A DNA stretch of 64,000 nucleotides from Rhabditoides inermis (lineage: Eukaryota > Nematoda > Chromadorea > Rhabditida > Rhabditidae). The notes beneath the pieces are model-generated. The model saw only the letters and a program-made list of their open reading frames with translations, was not told the DNA's origin and ran no database searches. Positions 48,201-61,133 of the stretch are shown here, piece after piece (positions within the stretch are counted from its first letter, which is position 1; each line of letters opens with the position of its first letter). The stretch is taken from positions 345,001 through 409,000 of the forward strand of contig CAWZYM010000114.1 of assembly GCA_963966185.1 (NCBI GenBank), in the 5' to 3' direction. The translations under genes and the position numbers were made by a program.

Positions 48201-51200
48201 GATGAACATTTATGTTGATTTGAACTGTTAATTTTTGCGCGTGTCGAACACTTCACACACTATGGTGAAAGTTTCCACACTCTTTTAGACGGTATGACAA
48301 TGATACGCACCTTTATAGTGAAGGAGAACAGCTGCGGCTCCTGTCCGACCGCCACGACGACTCTCCTCAGGTAGGCCGGGTTGATCTGCCGCACGTCGTA
48401 CCGGTCAAGCATCTGAAGGACAGACTGGTGATGTGCTCTGTATTGAACTACTTCCGACTTTCCAATTTTATTGAAAAGCGCACTTGTTCATTGTAAAATG
48501 TTATAAACTTCATCATGCGGATCACAATCACAGAACAAGCAATCCTCACCACTTGTCCATCGGTGGGGCTGTACATCCTCTGGAACAGCTGGATGATGCT
48601 GCTCTTGCCGCTGCCAGACGGGCCCACGAGGGCGACTGACTGACCTGAAATGTGATCAGGTTTACCAAGATGATATCGAAATTTCAGTATGTTTTTGAAT
48701 GAATTAGGCCAGTTGATTGCAAAGTTATTGATGACCGCGATCAGTCACAAGCGTAAAAGCGTCTCCTACCCGGTGCTATCCTCAGGGACAGGTTCTGCAG
48801 GATGGGCACGATGGGTCGGGTGGGGTAGCGGAAGCCGACGCTCTTCATGTGCAGCAAGCCCTGGATCTTCTGCAAGGCACAGACACGTCAGTGAAGTGGT
48901 GAAGATCGTCTTCCTCATTCTACTCGTGGTAGACATCAGATGCCGACATATCATTTCAGTTTCTGTTTTACAGTGTACATGAATTCTGTTCTGTTCTCCT
49001 GATTTAAGTGAGTCACCATGTTTCGAATAGGCCATCTTATGCATGTCAGCAAGTCCAGGATTTTTTTTTCAGAGAACGTCCTGGTTTTTTTCAAAATCTT
49101 CACCCACCGGCCGCAGTCCCTCCTCGGTGAGGTTGTCCATATCAGCCGAAGGCTCCTTGATCACAGCCATGATGTTCTCCGCAGCGATGCGAGCCTGAGG
49201 GAGTACGGTATGGGTATGGTACTGGGGAATACGGTATGGTACTGGGAATACGGTATGGTACTGGGGATACGGTATGGTAATGGATATACGGTATGATACT
49301 TCTCCTCGTACCGTATACGGTATATGGTGCGAGGGGAGTACGATCATGTGAGAAATGACATGAGGGATACAATGATCGTGTCCTAACACGTTACTCTACA
49401 TATCCACTTTTCCTCGGGAAAAACTGTATTTTTCAGTGGAAAACAGGAAACTTACATATATTAGAAACACATATTATACTGTAACCACTGCCCACCTTGC
49501 TCATATCCGTCACCGAGGCGACGAGTTGCGCGAAGAAGTTGGCGCCGAACTGGGTGAGTAGTACGACACTGGAAGAGAGAGGTGAGACCACCCACGAAGG
49601 GACCACCCACGAAGTTTCCAACACTCACCGCATGTAGTCGAACACCGAGATCTCGTCGTTCACCATCATCACCTAAACAAATAGTGTTGGAACACCCACG
49701 ACGTTACGTTTCCTACATCATTCCTATAATACAGTATAGCTACGAATAAAAAGACCATCCTAAACGCTTCGAGCTTCGAGAATCAGAGCACCCACGAAGT
49801 CAGGACCACCCACGACGTCTGGACCACGTTCGGACCACCCACGACGTCCGGACCACCCACGTCGCCCACCTTTCCAAAGTACAGCGTGATGGCCATGAGT
49901 ATGTAGGTGAAGCTGTTCTGGCACGCGAACACGAACGCCGAGATGACCGACTGGTGCTTCATCGCCCTGAAACGGGTGAGTTATCAGTTTATCAGTTCAT
50001 CAGTTATCAGGCCACAGCTGTTAGATCACTGAAAACTGAAACGTTATTGTAAAGATCAACATGTTGTATCCAATAAAACACTGTGAACCTCTATTGAATC
50101 ATTCTATGAGTGACAGTGGACGTTATGATTCTTTGGTTGTGTGTAGTTAGCATGTGTAATTAAAGCATTCTTACACTATAAAAAACTTTTTAAAACTGTT
50201 GGCATGTTTATCTAATTACCAGTGATCAGTACGGGTTAAGATGTATGTAATATTATGCCGAGTATGTCGAGTGTGTGCCTGATTATGTCGAGTGTGCTCT
50301 ATACGCAGACGATTTGAAAATATACATCGCTTTTGATCCGGGCTTTGGCTAAAATATGTTTCAAAAATCAATCGACGCTGTCGCAAAGTGGGCTTTAGAA
50401 TGGGGTCTGCAGATCTCCACTGAGAAAACGCAGATACTGCAGACTGCACATAGGTCGCCGAAATCCCAAACATGAGTATACAGCACATGGCACTACGCTC
50501 GCACTTGCTAACTCTGTAAGGGACCTTGGTGTGACTATGTGTGGGTCCTTGATTTTTGAAGACCATTTTGCAAACATTGTTAAAGGCACCCTAAATGCCA
50601 TAAATGATTTTCTGAGAGTTTATCGTACAAGAGACTTGAAGGGTCTTGACACCGCTTACACAACATATTTCCGCTGTAAGCTAGAGTATTGTACTAAATT
50701 GTGGAACCCTCAGGATGTGGGATCAGTGAACTTGATTGAGTCAGTGCAGCGATACTATACGCGCCGAATATGTCGTCGCGCTGGCTTGTTCTCGCTCACC
50801 TATCCCCAACGCCTCCAGCTTCTTGGCCTTCAAACTCTTGAACAACGCCGCTTTATAAATGATGTAGTGTTCATTCACAAGGTTATTACTAAAACCACCT
50901 CTCTTAATTATTCTGGTCTTTTACATTAGTCCCAACTCGGTCGCGCACATCTCACAAATATCGTCTTTTGCCATCATATGACTCGTTTCTGCGGAGTAGC
51001 GCGTTCTTTCAGAGAAATTATGGAGTTTGGAACTCACTTCCATCTGATATTGTTGAATCTGCGAGAACCAGTAACGTGAAATCCCACTTAGTAGACAATT
51101 TTCCATTTGTATCCCATGTCTAAAATTCGACATTTGGAGTTTGCTTATTGTCTACTCTTGAATGTTTCTTCTTTTTTTCCTATTTTACTATCCTACCGTA

Positions 51201-51487
51201 AGCACTGTTATGATTCCTATGATGCACATGTTAAGTACTCCTCAACACGGTAAGAAACTATTTATTTATTTATTTAATTGTTATGCAAGTTGCAACACGT
51301 CACTTCCGGTTGACTCACTTCGTGTACTCACCTCGCTAGCGGCACTAGAGCGTCGGTGAACGCGGCGTGGAAGTGCGTTTGCAGGTTATAAGCCTGGAAT
51401 ATTGTGAATTGTCCTAAAGAGAAAGAGAGAGAAAGAGAGAAAGAGAGAAAGAGAGAAAGAGAGAAAGAGAGAAAGAGAGAAAGAGAG

Positions 51488-51519
<32 letters not shown>

Positions 51520-51534
51520 GAGAAAGAGAGAAAG

Positions 51535-51597
<63 letters not shown>

Positions 51598-53982
51598 GCC
51601 CCACCTTGATGGTGATCATGTTCTGGAGTACTACAGATGCGAGGTTGGCCGTCTTCCTCTCTTCCTCCATCATATTGCGCTGCCGCCGCGAACCCTGAGA
51701 GTGACGTCATAGAAAATGTAAGTGACGTCATAGAATACACTTCAACGATGTTATGTGATGAATGTATTTGATCATGCCTCATGCTATTGAAATATCATTG
51801 ATTATCAACATCTACCTCAATATTGGTTCAATGGTACATGTATGGAAGACTACTGCCCTCTGTGAATAAGAATGAGTCCTAATAGTGAACCAGCATCTTC
51901 CACTAGGCGCAAAAATTTACGAACATGATAGGTCGCTATGAGTGATTTCTTTTTGTACGTGTCATGATCATTTTTACGAATTCGTAAAAAAAAACATTTG
52001 ATTTCATTCGATTCGATTTCAATGATAAATATCTCTACTAGTTCTGCATGATAAGCATTGCACGTGTTGTGAGTGATGTCATAAAACCCCGATAAAGACT
52101 AATCCATATTATGATTCATCATTCATGAATAGTAAGTTAGATAAGATTATATTTTAAAAGGACTTCCGTAAGAGAAGAGTTTGTGTTACTCAACGTAATG
52201 CAACAAAAGCTCATGCATTTTATCAATCGAAATAGTGAACAAACCTGCTCTTTCTGCAATAAAAACTAATGCGAGCAAATGTTGTATGTCGGGAAATTGA
52301 TTTCGGTATCCGATCATTATATATAACTTGTTGAACTATTGGAGCAGGTTTGTGTACTATTTCGATTGATAAAATGCATGAGCTTTTGTTGCATTACGTT
52401 GAGTAACACAAACTCTTCTCTTACGGAAGTCCTTTTAAAAGATAATGAATGTACTTTTATTGGATTTCATATAAATCTATCTACATTAACATGAACCACA
52501 AAACATTTTTTTTTAAAAGAAATCCAACAGTTCACCCACCTTGTTGAGTCCAAAATTGTATAAAATATGCAAAAAAATAGTTTAGGTAATGCTGATGGGA
52601 AAATTTACAATTCCAATGTCATTTCTATGTAAAATCATATATTACAAAAGGTTTGCCGCCAGCCGGAACCGAACTCGAGCCATGTGTCTCAACGGGCGCA
52701 ATCGCTAACCACAACACTACTGTGCGCATGGCACAGCACGCGATCTAAACGATATCAGTGCAATCCACAGGCAGTGCGGATTGTGCACCTCCTGTCTGCT
52801 GGGGGCAGCCGGTGCGCGCCACCCCCCCCCCCCTAGAAAACGTTCCGTACACGGGGGATTGCCTGCCCCTCAGGGGGCGCGCGCGCGTATCTCGCTTCCT
52901 ACAACAGCTAGCGTTACCAAAATCGAAACTTAACCATTTTCTAACATCCTGATAACATCTATCAGCATCACATTATTCTCGTAAAGATTCTAAGGAACCT
53001 TTCGTTCAATCGCCTTTTGCCGATTCTAGCGCGCGACTAGGGTTAACACAAACCAACCAGCGCTGCCGCGCTGGTTGTAATGTTGTCGGCGCGGGGAGTG
53101 ATAATGATAACATCGAAATTGTCGCATGTCATGATGTCATTTCACTTTAGACAGCATCCGAGAGTCTGAGAGTGATTATTCGTGTTTGGAGCTTATCGTA
53201 ATCTTACAATCAAACAATGATTTGTGTGACATCAATTATATGACGTAATGACTTCACAAGATGACGTCACTGAATGACATCACTCACCTCGGTCATCTGC
53301 ACGACGCGGATGATGAAGTAGACCGGGAACTGGAAACCGCAAAGAAGCGTCATCTGGAAAACCGGATATTTATTTATTTATTTGGTTTCAATTACAATAT
53401 ACGTTTCAGCTTCTCTTTGTGAGAGACTGAACAGGTCTAAAACTAATTAAATAATCATTATCTTTAAAAAGGACTGGCGTAAGAGTAGAGTTTGTGTTAT
53501 AGTTTATTTGACGTAATGCAACAAAAGCTCATGCATCATTCCATCAACCTTTCTCTCAATCGCCTCTTGCGGATTCTAGCGCGCGGGTATTTTTAACACA
53601 AACCATCCAGCGCTGCCGCGCTGGTTGTAATTAATATTTTCAATTAATTGAAATAGTTTATAACAAAAAAAACTAAACGTGAGAAAGGCTCCGTGAAAGG
53701 CCTCTAACCATTTCGAACCGAAAAGCCAGTATAGAACCACAAACATAGCACACATCTCCAAGAATCATCGGAACTTCTTTTCCTCCATCTCCCCCACCTT
53801 CCAGTTGATACAGTCAACTGGACTCTTTTTTACACTGTTGGATACTTTTGGATACTTTTGGACACTTTCTTTCTTTTCCTCCCACCTTCCAGTTGATGAA
53901 TGCGGCGCAGGTGATGGAGGCGAGGGAGCAGATCACTGCCGGGATAAGGAGGTCCAGCTTGTCCCCGATGATCTGAGAGAGG

Positions 53983-54032
<50 letters not shown>

Positions 54033-54100
54033 ATCTCGCTATCCATCTCTCTCTCTCTTTCTCCCCCCCCCCTCTCTCTCGTTATCTATCTCTTGCCATC

Positions 54101-54147
<47 letters not shown>

Positions 54148-57100
54148 CGTTATCCATCTCTTGCCGATTCGTGTTCACTTACTATTTTTTATTCACTCAC
54201 TAGATATTGTCGAAAATGTGTTATGTAATCTATCCATATTATGTGAAACGTATGTAATCATAAATCGCGTTTGAGAAATGCTTTTCTACACAAAAATGGA
54301 CGGAGAATCACTTGCCGGCATCCACTGCTGCCACGGCACATACTCTTGATCACCACGAGCCAACCTTGTTGAGTGTGCTGCTGTCGTTGATGACCTTGCT
54401 GACGAGGCGGCCCGGACTGTTCCTCTCCTCGTCGAAGAAAGCCGCGCCGTGGCGGAGCACCCTGAGCAAATTCTCGTTATCTCTATGATTCCTTGTCTCT
54501 CTAGCGCTCTTCTGTTTGGAGAGATGTCAGTAGTGGAAGGGAAGAATACCATTGTCGTGTTTAAAAAATGTCAGTAGTAGAAGTGAAGAATGCTAGATTA
54601 TATAGCCATGAATGTACCTCCTGAACATCTGTCCTCGCATGTGCGCGGAGAAGCCGTGGCCGAAGAGAGCGATGAAGAGACGGCCTGAAGAGAGGTATTA
54701 GAGAGAGAGGGGGGGAGGGAGAGAGGAAGAGAGAGAGAGGAGAGGGAGAGAGAGGGAGAGAGAGGGAGAGAGAGAGGGGGAGAGAGACAGAGAGAGAGAG
54801 AGCGCGAGAGAGAGAGAGAGACAGACAGACAGAGAGACAGACAGACAGAGAGACCACCCACCCAGTGACTCGAAAAGTGTCTTGATGATGATCAGTGCCA
54901 TGTACACCGCGGCGACGGTGAAGATCTGGTCGGGGCGATCCTCGAGCGGCACCACTGCGAGCTGAAGAGAGTTCTCTGTGTGTCTGTTTCTCTCTCTCTC
55001 CCTCTTTCTCTCTCTCGCTCTCTCTCTCGCTCTCTCCCTCTCTCCCTCTTCATCCCTCTCTCTCCCTCTCTCTCTCCCTTCCTCTCTCTCCCTCTCTCTT
55101 TCTCTCTTTCTCTCCCTCTCCCTCTCTCCCCCTCCCTCGCTCTGCCTCTCTCCCTCCCTTTACCTCTCTCTTTCTCCCCCTCCTTTTCTTTGCCTCCCTC
55201 CTCTCTCTCTCCATCTCTATCTCTCTCCCACCTCCAGGAACGACGCCACCTCGAAGCAAATGAGCAAATAGAAGAACGACCGGATGATAGTCGTGGGGAT
55301 GGCGGCCGCCAGTTGCGCCCAACCCGCGCGGTAGCCTGAGTATCAGTGTATTGGCTGCGTAGGTAGCCTGAGTATCAGTGTATTGCCTGCGTAGGTGACA
55401 TGAGTGTCATGCATTGACTGCGTAGGTAGCCAGAGTATCGTGTATTGACTGCGTAGAAGTTGACTTGAGCCATGTTATGCCTGCGTATGCCTGAGTATGT
55501 TATGCCTGAGCATTGGTATATGCATTGACAGCGTAGAAGTTTGTCTTGCGCGTGTACCATTTTGTGAGATACGTTTCACGCCTGTATGAATAACATCGAA
55601 TTGAGAACACGTCAATCTGCGGTCCTGTAGTTGTTAATTAATTCAAATACTAAAAACAAGCCTTTACCTTTGATGAGCAGCCAGATCGACCGGAAGTTTG
55701 TTTCCTTGCCGGGCAGCTGAAACAAAATGAAATTATTTTCTTACCGTAATCCTAAGTGAACCGTAACTCTGAAAAAAAAACGAAACAGGTCGAATTATTC
55801 TCCTTTCGTAATCGTACGGGAACGAAGCAAGTCGCATTATTCTCCTACCGTAATCCTAAGGGAACGAAGCAGGTCAAATTATTCTCCTACCGTAACCCTA
55901 AGGAATCGAAGCAGATCGAATTATTCTCCTACCGTAACCCTAAGGATTCGAAGCAGATCGAATTATTCTCCTACCGTAATCCTAAGGAAACGAAGCAGGT
56001 TAAATTATTCTCCTATCTTAACCCTAAGGAATCGAAGCAGATCGAGTTATTCTCCTAAAGTAACCCTAAGGAATCGCAACAGATCGAAATATTCTCCTAC
56101 CGTATTCCTAAGGGAACGAAGCCGGTCAAATTATTCTTGTACCGTAATCCTAAGAGAAGGAAGGAGGTCGAATTATTCTCACACCGTAACCCTAAGGGAT
56201 CGAAGCAAGTCGAATTATTCTCCTACCGTAATCTTAAGGAAAAGAAGCAAGTCGAATTATTCTCCTACCGTAATCCTAAGGGAAGGAAGGAGGTCGAATT
56301 ATTCTCCTACGGTAACCCTAAGGTAACGCAGCTGTTAAAGTTATTCTCATACCATATCATGGGTGATTAAAAATTAAAATGTGCGAGTTGCAGAAAGACG
56401 TTACAGTGATAATACGATCGTGTGGGGGGGGGGTAAAACAGAATAAGCTACTACCGCGCCTTGCTCAAGGGTACTGGCGGAGACAAAGGCAAAATGAAAC
56501 GTATGGAATGTGGGGACACAGATACATGTGCAAAAGAGATGACGTGTGAGAGACGTCCAAACTCTCCAGTCACGATGCACGAATCCGAGACGACGGGAAA
56601 CCGCCAGATCGAGCTCTGACAAGTTCCCTGAACCGCTCCGAACTTCGCACTCCCACCACATCAGAACAAAGGCTATTCCAGTAGGTATAGGCTCTGTGAA
56701 TGCTCGTGAGTAGTTTGTTCGCAGGATCAAAAGAAGGGATAATTCGCATCTTATGTGAATGCCTTGTTGATGTTGGGATGATATTGAATTTACCATCTGC
56801 ATCAAACGGTGAAATATGGTGGGCAACCTTGAAGAGGAAAGTGACGTCATTCAAGAATCTACGAGACTCAAGTGTCTCGAGACCCAGCAGGCGGAGCCTC
56901 TCAGAATACCCGATGGAGAGGTGACCGGCTCGATGGCAGATGCGTCGCGTAAAATAGCGTTGCACGCCCTCTAACAGGTTCACCATGCGCACGCTAGATG
57001 GGCTCCACACTTCTGTACAATATTCAACAGCGAATGTATGTTACATAAGCTTTCACTAGAACAGTGAGATTGCGTGTTTGATATGCCCTCAGAAAGTTGT

Positions 57101-59055
57101 TTATTGACCAAAGCGCGCCATTGACTATGCGGGAGATGTGAGTTTCGAAGCACAGATTGTTAGTGATCCAGACACCGAGGTCTTTCACACAATCTGTAGC
57201 TCGCAGAGGAGTATCGCCGGCAGTGAATACAGAACGCGGATTGTGCTGGTCAAATTATTCTCTTACCGTAATCCTAAGGGAAAGAAGCAAGTCGAATTAT
57301 TCTCCTACCGTAACCCCTTCTCACATTCAACTCTTCGTCCAGCTTGCTGTCAGCATCTTCATGGTGTACGTCCACAGAGTGCAGGTTCATCGAGTACTTG
57401 TAATCCAGCCGGGCAGAGCGCTTCTGAAAAAAAAACTTGTAACTTCTGACACAGTTTTCAGAACACCCGCAACCAGAATGAATATCGCTTCTTGGAAATT
57501 CTGGCGCGAGCCATATCCTAAGCCAAAAAGAGAGGTCTCTAATGACAAGAAGTATGTATAGTTATAGGAGATATAGGAGTTCCCATGGTACCCTCCGCCG
57601 ATGCAACTTGTGTCTGTTTCTGTGTTTTATCTAGATGTATTACTTACCAATCATTTCAGGCAACTCAATTAGGGACGAATCAATCTCACCTTACTCATGG
57701 GCAGGTTCCGCCCGTCGGTCGATCGAATCGAGAACGACTTGCCGAGCTTTTTGTGCGCGCCTGCAAGCGTGAAGTCCGCGTTAGTTTTTTTTATTTTTTT
57801 TTAAATCAAAATCAATATAATAAAGGTTATTTTTTAATCAAAATCAATATAATAAAGAAAATTGAGTTATTAAAGTGTAGATTGTTAGAATCATTATCGT
57901 TCCACATAAATTATCTATTAACGAAACATACCCGGCTGCGTGTATATGTTCATCCTGAAACATAATCACCCACCCAGCGAGGAGCGCGCCCACGCCTTGC
58001 GCTGCGAGTCCTTGTCGAGGAACTTCTTGCTGGAACGAGAGCGAGTTAGAGGATCGCGGTTGCGTCAGATGATGTCATGTATTACCCAAAGCACCCAAGT
58101 CGCCAAAACCATCCAAAATCAAAATGAATGAGTTCAGAAATCAGATCAGATCTCTCGAGAGTTGTAGTCCTAACGAATGAGTGCGTTAAGCGCTCGTCGC
58201 CAGACAAACTCCCTCCTTTCTTTACTTGGCTATCCGTGCTTCAGCTTCGGCTGTCGTACAAACTGTATCGTTGGACATCATGCCACTCACCTATCCGCCG
58301 GCGAGAACGAGAGGGTGGGAATGAGGGCTGGCTTGGCGGGCGAGGGAGCTACCAGGTCCATGCGCTGCGCCATCCACATCTGAAAACAGTACGGTACTAT
58401 TAAGGCATACATTACTCACACGTTACACACACCCTGGTTCACCTTGATTAAAGGGAGGGTACCCTCTGATTTTCGAAGTTGAGTTAGCAGCATCAGAATA
58501 TTGAATTATGTCATATATAGCGTACTTTCTCAAAAGTTATGCTCAAGTCGCTTAAGTTTGTGTAATTTGCGCTCGAATACGCTCTTTCTAAAGAAAAGAA
58601 AAAAGAAAAAAGAAAATACGCTCTTTCTAGAGAAAAGTGTGCAGAAATGTGCACAATCGTGCACGTTTGATGATGGTTTCTTCAACTTTCCGCCATTTGC
58701 GGAAAATGGTCCAATTGATAAAAGTGTTTACTTTTTTTAATGTATTTTCACATTCCGATGCAACTTCGAAAACCAGAGGTTACACTCCCTTTAAGGATCC
58801 GCCACAGTAATACAGTAATTAGGGGCGGCGCGCAGCGGCGCCCGTTTGTTTTGAGCTGTGACGCGCGCAACACGCCACTCCCAAGGCACACACGATTTCT
58901 CTATTCTAATACAATATACTTAATTAGTGTGCGTTATTTGTTAGAATATCACTTTGTAAGACCTATGAGTATGATTCGTGAAACCAATATCGGTTGCGGC
59001 ATCCAAAAACCGCCCTCTCTTGCTCTCTCCCGCTTTGCCACTAAACGTGTTTACG

Positions 59056-59094
<39 letters not shown>

Positions 59095-61063
59095 GTGTGC
59101 ATCACGTAAGCTCCGCCCACTGCACTTTGCGCTCATTGGTCGCTCGGCTCTCTTGCGTGCGCACTCTGATTGGCTGAGCGCATGCCCCGCCCTTCGTTCA
59201 CCCACTCTCGTGTCGGCTCGCCGTCCAGGCCACCGCCCCAGTTTTGGCGCGAAAACTGTGGGGGGAGGGGAGTGTGCGGAGCGGAGTGAGTGGGTAAGAG
59301 AGAGAGACGCGAAATAGCGCGTGTCAATGAGAGACTGGCATTGGCAGGCGCACGAGCGATTCGACAAAGCAGTGCGTTTCCATATTCAGGATACGTTTTC
59401 TAAAGTTTCGAATATGTATACATAACATGTTCGGCACATCAACCTGAAAAACAATTTCTTCGAAATTTGAGAAAAGGACATCCATTCTCTTTCGAAAAGT
59501 ACACGAGTAAAGAGGAGTGGTTTGTTTTGATCTAATTCAACAAAAGCACATGCATAAAATCTCTTCGCAGCTGACTAAAATTTCAAAACAAACCTGCTCT
59601 TTCTGATCGATGAAAAATATAGTATGCACTATAATCGTGTCATACATTTTGTTGCAAGTTACTTGTTGGGATTAACAGTATCCTGAATACCTGAACTCAA
59701 CATGCTAACAAGAAAACAATTAGAGTTTTAAAACATCGTTCGAAAGAGCAGGTTTGTTTTGAAATTTTAGTCAGCTGCGAAGAGATTTTATGCATGTGCT
59801 TTTGTTGAATTAGATCAAAACAAACCACTCCTCTTTACTCGTGTACTTTTCGAAAGAGAATATCTACAGTAAACAGTAATATCTACAGTATCTACCAACA
59901 GAACGTTTGCATGTTTTTCAGCACACGACAAGGGTGCACATTACTTCTATAATCTACAGTACCTTGTAGAAGTGTCCGTCCTTGTTCTGCAACAGCTCGT
60001 CGAGCGGTCCGATCTCGATGATCTTCCCCTCATTCAGCACCATCACACGGTCGGCTGTCTTGATGGTGGAGAGTCTGCAAGAAGATGGTGCTGCACCAAG
60101 TTGCACGACGAATAGTACACTACACTTACGTTTCACCAGTAAATTATACTTATTCGGCGGAACATTTTGATAATACGCACAGTGCGCAGTGAAAGCATGT
60201 TCCATCTTTTTTTGTAGAGCAAATTTAGTAGAGTTAAGAAGATTTTGATAAATCAATAAATCAATAAATCGCTACCTGTGGGCGATGGTGATGACTGTTC
60301 TGCCCTCGCACGCCTTGTCGATCGCCATCTGCACCTCCTCCTCGTGCTTCTGAAAAGGTATTGATTGGTTATCGATCGAAAATCACAGCACATCATCTAT
60401 AGTGAATCACGTGATGACCTCTAATTGATTATCAAATGATTACTTTCATTGTAATTGATTATCGACTGATTCCTTCGATTGTTATCGATTGATGACGTCA
60501 CCTGGTCGAGGGCGCTGGTGGCCTCGTCGAATATCATGAGCACCGGCCGGCGGATGCCAGCGCGAGCTATGGCCACGCGCTGCTTCTGACCGCCTGCGAA
60601 CAACAGCAAGATCACATCAATTAAGTAGAGGTCAGACTCAACTTTTGCTGGCAAAAGACCCTCAGACATATCTCAGAACGGCCGCGCACCCTCAGAAAGA
60701 TCCCCAGACAAATCCTTAGAAAGATCTCAGAACGCGCCCCACCCTCAGAAAGATCCTCAGAAAGTGGCTTTTTGAATCATAAAGCGGTTTTTGATACATA
60801 ATCGAGTCTGACCTCGCTCTAATGAATCAAAAACCACTTTATGATACAATAAGGCACTTTTTAAAGATCTTTCTGAGTGAACGCGACCATTCTGACAATG
60901 AGTTCTTTCTGAGGGTAGTTTGCCAGCAAAGTTGAGCCTGACCTCTACTCAAAACAGAGATCGTTTCAATCGCGTTTCAACTTTCCACAACATGTTTTAC
61001 TCACTCAAATTTACTTGTTGGAGTTGTATTGTGAGATTGTTAGAATGAGAGAGAAGAGGAGAG

Positions 61064-61133
<70 letters not shown>

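Noticed and set aside
55785..56350. CRISPR-like direct repeats
   Set aside because: The 42-bp units are head to tail without unique spacers, and the genome is eukaryotic.
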